DNA from: Dictyobacter kobayashii
GTDB taxonomy: Bacteria; Chloroflexota; Ktedonobacteria; Ktedonobacterales; Ktedonobacteraceae
Assembly: GCF_003967555.1 (NCBI RefSeq)
Contig: NZ_BIFS01000001.1
Location: forward strand, 744,001-808,000
DNA length: 64,000 nt
Reading direction: 5' to 3'
Shown: positions 56,930-64,000 of the stretch, piece by piece
Numbering within the stretch: the stretch's first letter is position 1
Layout: each line of letters begins with the position of its first letter
The notes under the pieces: model-generated
Told to the model about the DNA's origin: nothing
Seen by the model: only the letters and a program-made list of their open reading frames with translations
Databases searched by the model: none
Program-made: the position numbers and the translations under genes

Positions 56930-56962
56930 CAGTGCCACCGAACAAATTGTCCGGTGGCACTG
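56930..56962. terminator. Hairpin between clpP and the His-rich gene
   Basis: CAGTGCCACCG (56930-56940) pairs with CGGTGGCACTG (56952-56962). Read on the minus strand it is followed by GTGTGC and seven T, so it mainly ends the His-rich gene. Confidence 0.75.
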
Positions 56963-57023
56963 CTGTATTTCAGTGATACACTATAGCTCATTCAACGACC
57001 TGGCATTTACTATATGCTTTATA

Positions 57024-57500
57024 TTAGTGGTGAGCTGCTCCATGATGGGCTGCTCCATGATGGGCTGCTCCATGATGGGCTGCGCCACCGTGGTGAGCTG
57101 CGCCACCGTGGTGAGCTGCTCCGCCATGATGGGCTGCGCCACCGTGATGGGCTGCGCCATGATGGCCACCACCATGAGGAGCTGGAGCCATTGGTGATGT
57201 TGGAGCGGCTTCAATCATCGCGCCACTAATAATGTGATGACCAGCAACGCCATGATGGGCGGCTGTACCATGATGGGTTGCGCCGCCGTGATGCGCTGCT
57301 GTACCATGATGGGCCGCGCCACCATGATGGGCTGCGCCGTGATGGGCTGCGCCATGATGTCCAGCAACATGGTGTCCACCACCATGAGGAGCTGGGGCAG
57401 CATGAATACCAATCTGCGCAGGAACGAAGGCCAGGAATCCACTTAAAGCAACTCCGGCGGCAATAGAAACCAATTTACGTGTAATATTATGCATAGACAT
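57024..57500 (-). CDS. Exported His/Gly/Ala-rich repeat protein
   Basis: A 158-residue protein. A signal peptide is seen (basic MSMHNITRK, then SIAAGVALSGFLAFVPAQI, cleavage likely near HAAPAP). The mature part is almost only H, G and A in units of HHGGAA and HHGAA, in two blocks around a central non-repeat stretch (IISGAMIEAAPTSPMAPAP). Each block begins with APAPHGGGHH. About 50 His suggest binding of Ni, Zn, Cu or heme outside the cell. The start has GGAGG at 57509-57513. The repeats make the copy number uncertain. The family was not recognised. Confidence 0.82.
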   Translation of the reverse strand: MSMHNITRKLVSIAAGVALSGFLAFVPAQIGIHAAPAPHGGGHHVAGHHGAAHHGAAHHGGAAHHGTAAHHGGATHHGTAAHHGVAGHHIISGAMIEAAPTSPMAPAPHGGGHHGAAHHGGAAHHGGAAHHGGAAHHGGAAHHGAAHHGAAHHGAAHH

Positions 57501-57807
57501 CGAGAGTAAACCTCCATTAATCGGAACATTTTGTTATTGTAGAAAACATTATTTGACAGGTCTAGAATGTGCATCAGAAGAGTGTTAGTGCTACTCTCCT
57601 GACAATTTCCATTGCGTGTAAGACATACATGTTCTGGAAATCTAATAGTAATTATCGGTAAGGCTGATCTATTAAATAGATCTATTAAATAGTGGTAGAG
57701 CGATTCTAAAAAGATCACACTTTTTTAGAATCGTCTGGAGCATGCCTCAAAGAGTGTGATTATTTCCTATGGTGCGGGGAATCGTGCTGCACCTTGTATA
57801 CGTGCGA

Positions 57808-57951
57808 TGTCGCGCCCGAACTGGTTTAAATGGTATGTTGTCGAAACGGGGCCGAGCCCCGTTTCGACAACATACCATTTAATTAATTGAGCACCGCAGA
57901 CGCAAAAGCCCGAACTGGTTTATTCGGTAATAAACCAGTTCGGGCGCGACA
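57808..57951. repeat. Forked palindromic element 2
   Basis: Outer arms 57808-57828 and 57931-57951 are perfect complements over 21 bp (core CGCGCCCGAACTGG). Inside are hairpin A, 57826-57852 with 57856-57882 (27 bp, 3-nt loop), and hairpin B, 57909-57924 with 57929-57944 (16 bp, 4-nt loop). The right arm of B is also part of the outer right arm, so the two pairings compete. The outer motif matches element 1 at 27.6 kb (CGTGCG, CCCGA, TCGGGCGCG-CAGCGC), but the inner hairpins do not. Confidence 0.82.
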
Positions 57952-58019
57952 GCGCGCGCCTGTATAACAACGACATGCTTTCCCATAAATATGGAAGTCT
58001 GACACGCTGAAAAGGGGAA

Positions 58020-58079
58020 TGATCAACGAAAAAAGAGCAGGAAAAGGTGACACTTTTCCTGCTCTTTTTTCGTTGATCA
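58020..58079 (-). terminator. 27-bp perfect hairpin after the GH13 gene
   Basis: Arms 58020-58046 and 58053-58079 pair over 27 bp with a 6-nt loop. It lies 8 nt from the GH13 stop. Part of each arm is an A6/T6 run, so it can end transcription on the minus strand. Confidence 0.75.
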
Positions 58080-58086
58080 ATACCAG

Positions 58087-59958
58087 CTATTCTTTGATAA
58101 AGACAAAGCCATAGTGGCCGGGAACTTCGACTTCAAACATCTGGTTCTCCTCGGAGACCGTGATCTCATAGGGCTCGGGCCGTTTTGTCTGATCGATCAT
58201 CTCACGATATGTGCCTGTCAGGGGAAACGGGACACTAATCTTTTGAGGCTCATCAGAAAAATTAAGGAAAACCAGCGCGACCTGACCACTTTCGCAGTGA
58301 TGACGTCGGTAAGCAACAATCTTATCCTCGATACGCGACTCAGCACTATAGTAGAAGGATTCACGGCTGCGCAGCGCGACATAATTACGGCGTAAAAAGC
58401 CTAGAGTACGATAGAGTTGGACCAGGGGGGTACCATACTCATCATAGAAGTATTCCCAGTTGACATTACGCTGGTAGCAGACGCGAGCACGTCCCTTTGC
58501 TGGCAGGACATAGTTCTGAGCGAACTCCTGACCTTGCCAGAGCATCGGTGTCCCCTCGCTGGTGTAAAGAGCAATCGCAAACGGCTGCAGCTTATAGAAT
58601 TGACTCCGATCCCCAAATGGCACATCATCTGGAAGGATTGCCACATGCGAGATCAACTGACTATTGTCATGATTCTCCAGATACTGGAATGGCATCACCG
58701 GCATATCTACCGGCTGCCCCTCTATATCCTGTACAGTCTTAGTGTAAGGATAACCGGTATAGTTTTGATCCAGCACCACATTATGCACAAAATGTTCATC
58801 CACGGTCCCGGTCTCGGCCATCCCTTCCGCCATACAGCGCAGGCTATCCTGCCAGGTGCTGGTTGAAAAGGTATCTTTGAGAATCTCCTGTGGCCGGTTC
58901 TGGGCCTCGGTGCATTGAATCAAGCGGCTATACTCACCAGCCTTGCCTGTGGGCGTAAAACGCGCAATCTTCAATGACTCATTATAAGTATTGTAGGCAA
59001 TCTGCGCGTACTGGATACCCATCGGACCGTCATAGAGATCGGTCACTTCATCATAACGGAAGCCGTCGATATGATATTCGTGCAGCCAGTGGCAATTGGC
59101 CGCCTGGATATACTCACGAGCAAAGTCCTTAGAGAAATCGATCTCCGGACCAAAGGGACCGTCCCCTCCAATCATGGGGCTCTCCAGCCCTGTATCCTTA
59201 TAAATGAGGTTATAAGGAAAACTGGGATCTACGTGCTGATAAACAACATCCAGAATGACCGCAATGCCTTCACTGTGACAGGCATCGACCAGCTGCTTTA
59301 AGCCCTGGATACCACCCCAGCGCTCGTAAGGGGCAAAGTAGTGCAGTGGCTCATAACCCCAGTTAAAATTCAATTTCAGACTGGTAATCGGCATCAGCTC
59401 CAGACAATTCACGCCCAGGCTCTTCAGATAGGGGATACGCTCGACCACACCTCCGAAGTTGCTGTTGAACTCTTCAACATTTAACTCATAAACCACCAGA
59501 TCAGCCAGCTCGGGCGTCTTCCATTCCTCATCAGTCCATTCGAAAGGCGGAAAACTCTCAGGAGTTACTACCGATGAGAGGAGACCAATATCAGTTGCCA
59601 GCGCGAAAGGATCTGTAAACCAGCGTGTCACAATACGCTTTTGGTCAGTATCAGGCTCGCTCTGTAACAACTGGTAGCGATAAAGATAGGTGCCGGAGAG
59701 GCCAAAATGGGTCCCTTCCTCCAGCGAAAGGTGCACATCCGCATGCCAGCGGTCATTGGTGGACCCTTCTTTATACTGTAGAGTAAAATCTCGCGGGAGA
59801 ACGCTTTCATAGAAGTGGTCTGCTTTATGCAACACCTGCACATGCACCTCGTAGCCATCCTGAGCAGTAATACCGGGAAGATAAATGCCAAAGGTTATAT
59901 CCACACCATCCTGGTTGGCTGGCCGGGCATAGGCGCCAACTTCACGCAAATTGATCAT
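58087..59958 (-). CDS. GH13 alpha-amylase-family enzyme (trehalohydrolase/branching-enzyme-like)
   Basis: This 623-residue cytoplasmic enzyme has an N-terminal CBM48-like sandwich (residues 1-130), a TIM barrel with the four GH13 blocks, and a C-terminal beta domain. Blocks: DVVYQH at 237-242, GFRYDEVTD with nucleophile D303, CTEAQN with acid E351, and LENHDN with D431. It resembles malto-oligosyltrehalose trehalohydrolases and branching-type enzymes, but no partner TreY is nearby, so the reaction is not settled. It acts on alpha-glucans, like the GH57 enzyme at 12.6 kb. It starts at ATG 59958. Confidence 0.9.
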   Translation of the reverse strand: MINLREVGAYARPANQDGVDITFGIYLPGITAQDGYEVHVQVLHKADHFYESVLPRDFTLQYKEGSTNDRWHADVHLSLEEGTHFGLSGTYLYRYQLLQSEPDTDQKRIVTRWFTDPFALATDIGLLSSVVTPESFPPFEWTDEEWKTPELADLVVYELNVEEFNSNFGGVVERIPYLKSLGVNCLELMPITSLKLNFNWGYEPLHYFAPYERWGGIQGLKQLVDACHSEGIAVILDVVYQHVDPSFPYNLIYKDTGLESPMIGGDGPFGPEIDFSKDFAREYIQAANCHWLHEYHIDGFRYDEVTDLYDGPMGIQYAQIAYNTYNESLKIARFTPTGKAGEYSRLIQCTEAQNRPQEILKDTFSTSTWQDSLRCMAEGMAETGTVDEHFVHNVVLDQNYTGYPYTKTVQDIEGQPVDMPVMPFQYLENHDNSQLISHVAILPDDVPFGDRSQFYKLQPFAIALYTSEGTPMLWQGQEFAQNYVLPAKGRARVCYQRNVNWEYFYDEYGTPLVQLYRTLGFLRRNYVALRSRESFYYSAESRIEDKIVAYRRHHCESGQVALVFLNFSDEPQKISVPFPLTGTYREMIDQTKRPEPYEITVSEENQMFEVEVPGHYGFVFIKE

Positions 59959-60200
59959 TGATGCTCCTACTATAAATCATATATATCATTAGAGAAAATA
60001 ATAAGGTTGTCAGTTGGGCATCCAATCCTCCACGAATATTACACCCAGACAAACCCCAACCATATCTAGCACGTGGCAGAGCTTTTACAGGTTTCAACCA
60101 ACGATTGTTGGGATAGATAAGCGCGATGAAGTGCCCTTTTTCTACGTTCTTCAATCTGTAGTAAGATATACAAGTAGCCGTTTCAGAATAGCATGGTTAA

Positions 60201-61110
60201 GATCTTATCCGAAAACCTAATGATGAGAAGCATACTGAAAACAAATGAGTCCGCAAGCCAGCTGCAAGAACGCTTGATACGTTTGACCAAGCTTTTCCCA
60301 GCGGACCAGCAAGCGGCGCCACCGATTGAGCCAGGAGAAAAAGCGCTCGACCACCCATCGACGCGGCGTTTTTCCTGGTTCCAGGCTGTTGGCTTCTTCC
60401 TGGGGAGGCTGATACCACGTGTGGTACTTCCGGTTGAGCCGCACGTGTGGTTCATAGCCTCGTTCATAGAGCTCACCATAGATTGCCTCATGATCATACG
60501 CCGCATCCAAGCACAGGTTTTGAGGATGCTCCACGGTGGGTTCTGGTTGTTCAGCGACGAGAGCATCCAGGGTGGAGAAAAGCAGCTTGCTATCATGGCG
60601 GTTGGCCCCATCAATGCACAGCGCCAGGGGCAAGCCACGGCGATCACACAGAATGCTCCGTTTGGTTCCCTGTTTGCCGCGATCGGTGGGAGCGGGGCCG
60701 ACGGCGGCTCTGGCGAAAGGGGCTTTCACGGTCGAGCTGTCGGCGCTCTGCCAGTCCCAGCTGATGCCGACCAAGTCGTCATAGTGTTGCAGGCCAGCCT
60801 GCCACAAGCGCTCAAAGACGCCTTGGGCTTCCCACTCGCGGAAGCGGTCATAGACGGTGCTGGATGCTCCCAACTCACGAGGCAGGGCGTTCCATTGAAT
60901 GCCGGTTCGCAACACATAGACGATGGCGGCAAACATCTTGCGATCATCGGCTGCAGGCCTTCCGCCTTTGGGATGCGGCGGCCGTTCTGGGATCAGGGGG
61001 CGTACGCGTTCCCACAGTTCATCGCTGACTTCCCACGGTCGTGTTCGTACCATCGTTGTTCACCTCATCGTTTTTTGTCTGTATTGTATCACTGGTTTTC
61101 GGATAAGGTC
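60201..61110. mobile_element. Complete IS5-family insertion sequence
   Basis: A 910-bp element with imperfect terminal inverted repeats matching at 16 of 17 positions (GATCTTATCCGAAAACC at the left, complement of GGTTTTCGGATAAGGTC at the right). It is flanked by a TAA on both sides (60198-60200 and 61111-61113) that fits a 3-bp target duplication of the IS427/IS1031 type. It contains a single intact transposase gene. It lies between the GH13 and methyltransferase genes. Confidence 0.92.
60217..61053 (-). CDS. IS5-family DDE transposase
   Basis: A 278-residue transposase, complete and without frameshift. The IS5-type N-terminus is PHPKGGRPAADDRKMFAAIVYVLRTG. The DDE residues are D105 (SADSST), D183 (CLDAAYD) and E236 (RRWVVERFFSWLNRWRRLLV). 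It catalyses cut-and-paste or copy-type movement of the element. The start is ATG 61053 and the stop lies 16 bp inside the left terminus. Confidence 0.95.
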   Translation of the reverse strand: MVRTRPWEVSDELWERVRPLIPERPPHPKGGRPAADDRKMFAAIVYVLRTGIQWNALPRELGASSTVYDRFREWEAQGVFERLWQAGLQHYDDLVGISWDWQSADSSTVKAPFARAAVGPAPTDRGKQGTKRSILCDRRGLPLALCIDGANRHDSKLLFSTLDALVAEQPEPTVEHPQNLCLDAAYDHEAIYGELYERGYEPHVRLNRKYHTWYQPPQEEANSLEPGKTPRRWVVERFFSWLNRWRRLLVRWEKLGQTYQAFLQLACGLICFQYASHH

Positions 61111-61133
61111 TAATATATTAGATAGGAAAAAGC

Positions 61134-61928
61134 ATGCAACCCAAACCTGAAAACTTTAGTCGCCAATACGCAGAGTCATTCAAAAATCAACATGTCGTGG
61201 ATGCTTATCGCTATCGCGCTCCCTATCCACCAGAGACCTTTGCCATCTTAGCTGACCTGATCAAGGATGAGCCCCGCACACTGTTAGATGTAGGCGCAGG
61301 TTCAGGAGATGTAGCACGACAATGTGTACACTTTGTCGAACGTGTGGACGCGGTGGACTTCTCTCAAAATATGATCGAGCGTGGGAAACAATTGCCCGAT
61401 GGCAACCATCCCCACCTGAATTGGATCTATGGTAAGATTGAAGAAGTGCCGCTTACACCACCTTACGCATTAATTACTGCCGGCTCCAGCATCCACTGGA
61501 CGGATTGGGAAGTCGCCTTCCCACGCTTCCATGATCTGCTGACCCCCAATGGTGTGCTGGCCCTGGTGCACCGCCGCACATTATCGATGCCCTGGAATGA
61601 AGAGCTCTCACAATTGCAGGCTCAATATTCCACCCGTCGTGGACACCGCTCAACCTATGTACGCAAAGAACTGGAAGAACGCGGCCTGTTTCACACCGTG
61701 GGGGAAACAGAGACCACGCCAATCGATTTCCACCAGAGCATCGACGATTTCATCGAAGGTCTGCACTCGCGCAGCAACTTTGCCCGTGAACGCATGGGGC
61801 AGGAAGCTGCCCAAAGTTTCGATCAGCAGGCCAGGTCCCTCCTCTTACGCTACCAACCCAATGGTATCCTTCCCCTACAGGTCATCGGCACCGTCGCCTG
61901 GGGCCATCCCCTTAAACCCACCCACTAA
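61134..61928 (+). CDS. Class I SAM-dependent methyltransferase
   Basis: A 264-residue methyltransferase of the UbiE/Methyltransf_11 type. The SAM-binding motif I is LLDVGAGSGDVARQ, motif II VDAVDFSQNMIERG, and IEEVPLTPPYALITAGSSIHW is the acceptor-strand region. The substrate is unknown. The start codon is only 23 bp from the right end of the IS element, so its natural promoter has probably been displaced. The ribosome site AGGAAAA at 61124-61130 is kept. Confidence 0.9.
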   Translation: MQPKPENFSRQYAESFKNQHVVDAYRYRAPYPPETFAILADLIKDEPRTLLDVGAGSGDVARQCVHFVERVDAVDFSQNMIERGKQLPDGNHPHLNWIYGKIEEVPLTPPYALITAGSSIHWTDWEVAFPRFHDLLTPNGVLALVHRRTLSMPWNEELSQLQAQYSTRRGHRSTYVRKELEERGLFHTVGETETTPIDFHQSIDDFIEGLHSRSNFARERMGQEAAQSFDQQARSLLLRYQPNGILPLQVIGTVAWGHPLKPTH

Positions 61929-61965
61929 AACAAAAACAAAACATACTGTTCGCGCCTACGACGCT

Positions 61966-62018
61966 CAAAATTTTCAGGTAGTGTTGCGCGTTTTCTGCAA
62001 CACTACCTGAAAATTTTG
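61966..62018 (+). terminator. 22-bp perfect hairpin after the methyltransferase gene
   Basis: Arms 61966-61987 and 61997-62018 pair over 22 bp with a 9-nt loop. It starts 38 nt after the stop. TTTTGG at the end gives weak terminator character. Confidence 0.65.
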
Positions 62019-62040
62019 GAAACATTGGCACTTTAGACGG

Positions 62041-62118
62041 CTTAAAACAGGCTAGCTACAATACCTGAAAAAGATTGGGAACATCAATATTCCAGGCTAC
62101 TTAAAACAGGCTGGCAAC
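62041..62118. repeat. Pair of direct repeats CTTAAAACAGGCT-GC
   Basis: CTTAAAACAGGCTAGCTAC begins at 62041 and CTTAAAACAGGCTGGCAAC at 62100, 59 bp apart, 17 of 19 identical. The second copy covers the last codons of the 48-residue membrane protein, so it may come from a partial duplication of that gene's 3' end. Confidence 0.6.
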
Positions 62119-62247
62119 GTAGGGCCAGAAAAAATAGAGTAGACAGGCCAGGATAATAAATGTGACTATAAGAGCAAGGCGTATAAAGCGGCTCTTAGGA
62201 TAACTTTCTTGTGCATAGGATGGGCGCCGCCTATCATTATCTTCCAT
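62101..62247 (-). CDS. Small single-pass membrane protein (48 residues)
   Basis: An ATG at 62247 follows GGGAGATGTGAG. The protein starts MEDNDRRRPSYAQ, has a basic stretch RFIR, one hydrophobic helix LALIVTFIILACLLYFFW and ends YVASLF. This is an inner-membrane small protein of type II-like topology (charged N-terminus inside). No family was recognised. The composition, ribosome site and position in a gene-sized gap support it. It is on the opposite strand from the methyltransferase and 95 nt upstream-facing from the 62343 gene. Confidence 0.6.
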   Translation of the reverse strand: MEDNDRRRPSYAQESYPKSRFIRLALIVTFIILACLLYFFWPYVASLF

Positions 62248-62342
62248 AAATCTCACATCTCCCGCTAAAAAAATTAATCTGGTATGGTAAGCAACTTAAA
62301 AATCTATTCTCTCATTATCCGTGGCCAGTGGTGCAACACAGG

Positions 62343-62741
62343 TCACTCGCTCAAAGGAAAGACACGCGAGATGCGTTCAAGCGAGACGAAACGTCCCAGG
62401 ATATTCCAGGATTTGATGGTATGGTCATGGCCACGGGCAGTGACGATGTAGGTGATGTTTTCAGGGTCCAGGTACCAGCGCTGGATAGCTTTCTCCTGGC
62501 CCTCTACTGGACCATATACACCACCACGCAGGAACACTCGGCGCACAACTCCTTCACGTGCGCAGGTCTCATCGCGCACAAATTGTACCCGGTCACCCTC
62601 ACTATACTCAGGAACAGGTAAAGTCGCGGGATCGAAACCGGCTGGCCAGCCTACTATGCGTTGCCCATGGCGAAAATCAACTGCCTCCCAGTGTGCCGTC
62701 GAACTGTTCCAGACCGGGACGGGTAAATATTTCTCAGCCAT
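62343..62741 (-). CDS. Small protein of unknown function
   Basis: A 132-residue soluble protein starting MAEKYLPVPVWNSSTAHW. It is rich in Trp/Tyr and charged residues, with a beta-rich pattern (VQFVRDETCAREGVVRRVF, VYGPVEG, YLDPENITYIVTARG). There is no signal peptide or membrane helix. Start: ATG 62741; a TTG at 62756 is also open. It may be a small beta-barrel fold, but this is not assigned. It is followed downstream on the same strand by the small membrane protein. Confidence 0.6.
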   Translation of the reverse strand: MAEKYLPVPVWNSSTAHWEAVDFRHGQRIVGWPAGFDPATLPVPEYSEGDRVQFVRDETCAREGVVRRVFLRGGVYGPVEGQEKAIQRWYLDPENITYIVTARGHDHTIKSWNILGRFVSLERISRVFPLSE

Positions 62742-62815
62742 TCTTACGTCTATCAACCTTCACTATAAACATTAAGTCATCACGCCAACAAGCGCTACTC
62801 TGATAGGAGTCGAAT

Positions 62816-62856
62816 AAAAAACAACTGCCTCCAATCTTATCATAGAATCGGAGGCA
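62816..62856 (-). terminator. Intrinsic terminator after the EEP gene
   Basis: TGCCTCC (62826-62832) pairs with GGAGGCA (62850-62856). On the minus strand GTTG and six T follow. Confidence 0.8.
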
Positions 62857-62864
62857 TTTAGAGG

Positions 62865-63896
62865 TCACACAGAAAATTGGCCAATCAAGATACAATGCTG
62901 GCTACCACGTGAGACACAATCGGTATCTAGATTCAGTGGTTTAATATTGGGCGAGACAAACATGTAGTCGATACGGAAAACGGCCCAGACGCGGTTTAAG
63001 GAGTTTATCCCCCAGGATTCCCCGCTACCACTGCCTACCTGTAACTGAGTATCTTCAAGGCCGGACGCTAGATCATGATAGGCAAGTTCACGATCAGTCA
63101 AATTCATATCACCCAACAACAAGAGCCGCTCTCCACGTGTCAGTAGCGGCTGCAAGAATTGGTGTAGCTCTTTGACCTGGTTGTCGCGCCGCTGGGGGCA
63201 ATAGAGACAACCATAAACCGTATTTACCGCTGAGATTGGATGCGCATTAACCACAAGCATCGTACGTCCATGGCCCAGATCCAGCCGCACCCAGAGGACC
63301 CGTGGGATATCCCAGACTGTACGTGAACCATCCGAGGCTTGCAGTATACCATGATCAACAATCGGATATTTACTTAACAAGGCTTCGCCCGGAGGGACAT
63401 CATTGGGTTGATAGAGATGATAAGGATAGGCTTGCAATATATCAGTCGCCAGGTCGATACCTGACCAATCAGCTTCCTGTAATGCGATGATACCCGGATC
63501 CTTCTCATCAATGATTTGTCTGAGGTAACCATCGCGCTTATTCCTACCGCGATAATTCCAGGTCAGCGCGGTTACAGTCTGGCCTGTAGCTGACTCTTGT
63601 GCGCCTCCATTGCCCAAACGCGGCGGGAACCATAGACAAAAGAGAACAATGCCAAGCACAAATACCACACGCAGCACAGAGGTAAAGCGCCAAAGGAGGA
63701 AAGGGATGAGGATTAGCAGTGGGATAAACAGGTATGGCGCGAAAATAGCCAGCAAGGCCAATATACCTTCACGTTGAGGTACGAAAACATGAGCAACGAT
63801 AATTATGTCAACTACCAGTAGATAGCAAAGGGTTCCAATAATCAATGTCTTGAAACGTTGTTTCTGCCAAACACGTAAAAACCAGTTCCCAACCAT
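62865..63896 (-). CDS. Membrane-anchored endonuclease/exonuclease/phosphatase-family protein
   Basis: A 343-residue protein with three N-terminal membrane helices (TLIIGTLCYLLVVDIIIVAHVF, LLAIFAPYLFIPLLILIPFLL, LRVVFVLGIVLFCLW) and an outer EEP domain. Motifs: LTWNYRGRN, IIALQEADW, VNAHPISA, GDMNLTDRE and RIDYMFVS. The final SDH position reads RGSQHCIL, so the Asp expected before His is replaced (SQH). The family includes DNases, phosphodiesterases and sphingomyelinases. The outer location suggests extracellular nucleic acid or lipid as substrate. It starts at ATG 63896. Confidence 0.82.
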   Translation of the reverse strand: MVGNWFLRVWQKQRFKTLIIGTLCYLLVVDIIIVAHVFVPQREGILALLAIFAPYLFIPLLILIPFLLWRFTSVLRVVFVLGIVLFCLWFPPRLGNGGAQESATGQTVTALTWNYRGRNKRDGYLRQIIDEKDPGIIALQEADWSGIDLATDILQAYPYHLYQPNDVPPGEALLSKYPIVDHGILQASDGSRTVWDIPRVLWVRLDLGHGRTMLVVNAHPISAVNTVYGCLYCPQRRDNQVKELHQFLQPLLTRGERLLLLGDMNLTDRELAYHDLASGLEDTQLQVGSGSGESWGINSLNRVWAVFRIDYMFVSPNIKPLNLDTDCVSRGSQHCILIGQFSV

Positions 63897-64000
63897 TACT
63901 TAAAAATCCTTTACTAGCAAATGCATAGTAATGATACTATATGATCCTTTATCAATCCAGGCTTTTTAGCTGTTTTATTGAGTTCTACATTCTGCGACGT

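Larger units (their letters stand above)
57501..58086. other. Intergenic region with forked palindromic element 2 and a long terminator
   Basis: 586 bases without a gene. The centre is the second forked element (57800-57960) and the right end is the 58020-58079 hairpin. The left part, beside the His-rich gene, includes repeated TAAATAGATCTATTAAATAG at 57672-57691. Confidence 0.6.

Noticed and set aside
57024-57480. Short-period repeats considered as a CRISPR or satellite array
   Set aside because: They are in-frame HHG-type codons behind a signal peptide and a good ribosome site; no unique spacers.
1-64000. tRNA or rRNA genes
   Set aside because: No cloverleaf with a T-loop GTTCRA core and CCA-like end and no rRNA-like stretch was found by reading, although a covariance search was not possible.

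Overview
Organism. The window looks like a chromosomal segment of a Ktedonobacteria-like member of the Chloroflexota. This is inferred from gene content, not from a search. The pointers are three PknB-type Ser/Thr kinases with long Pro/Gln-rich or Pro/Thr-rich tails, several multi-pass histidine kinases, a DUF2419 queuosine-salvage enzyme of the kind known from Sphaerobacter, a MurE with a non-DNPR substrate motif, and moderate G+C. No rRNA, tRNA, CRISPR array, prophage or plasmid backbone was seen.

Layout. 1-5.6 kb: a phosphohexomutase cut by the window edge, sucC-sucD, a class II histone-deacetylase-like hydrolase and a GNAT protein. 5.6-12 kb (minus): a GAF/PAS/class III cyclase, an NAD(P)-binding epimerase-like protein, and a response regulator-histidine kinase pair. 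12.5-18 kb (plus): a GH57 glucanotransferase/amylase, a class I amidotransferase, a PP2C phosphatase and a nucleotidyltransferase. 18-27.4 kb (minus): FtsH, S9 peptidase, Tex and Ser/Thr kinase 1. 27.4-28.1 kb: a forked palindromic element. 28-35 kb (plus): a sigma-70 factor, Ser/Thr kinase 2, a HEAT-repeat protein, a CcdA-like protein and a DUF2085 membrane protein. 34.8-39.4 kb: a zinc-finger anti-sigma facing an ECF sigma, a short MarR-like regulator and a large membrane histidine kinase. 39.8-44.5 kb (plus): queuosine salvage, MurE and an extended MraY. 44.5-50.3 kb: an MFS exporter and a CHAT-Zn-ribbon-STAND-TPR giant gene, boxed in by two inverted copies of one palindromic repeat. 50.4-55.8 kb (minus): ObgE, a Gln/Gly-rich protein, Ser/Thr kinase 3 and NDH-2. 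56-60 kb: ClpP, a His-rich exported protein, a second forked element and a GH13 enzyme. 60.2-61.1 kb: an intact IS5-type insertion sequence. 61.1-64 kb: a methyltransferase, a 48-residue membrane protein, an unknown protein and an endonuclease/exonuclease/phosphatase-family protein.

Sequence quality. Ten genes, including sucC and obg, read across 13 single-base indels. Twelve are apparent losses, nearly all in short homopolymers, and restoring one base rejoins family-typical protein each time. This looks like residual indel error in a draft assembly more than real gene decay. Frameshifted genes are therefore given as whole genes with the break position stated.

How the genes work together. 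Central carbon metabolism (SucCD), cell-wall synthesis (MurE, MraY), protein quality control (FtsH, ClpP, S9 peptidase) and respiration (NDH-2) form the housekeeping part. A dense signalling layer (three STKs, one PP2C, two histidine kinases, a cyclase, two sigma factors and an anti-sigma) is interleaved with it. The most unusual accessory features are the CHAT-STAND-TPR gene inside its repeat pair, and two large forked palindromes that share outer arms but have unrelated inner hairpins.
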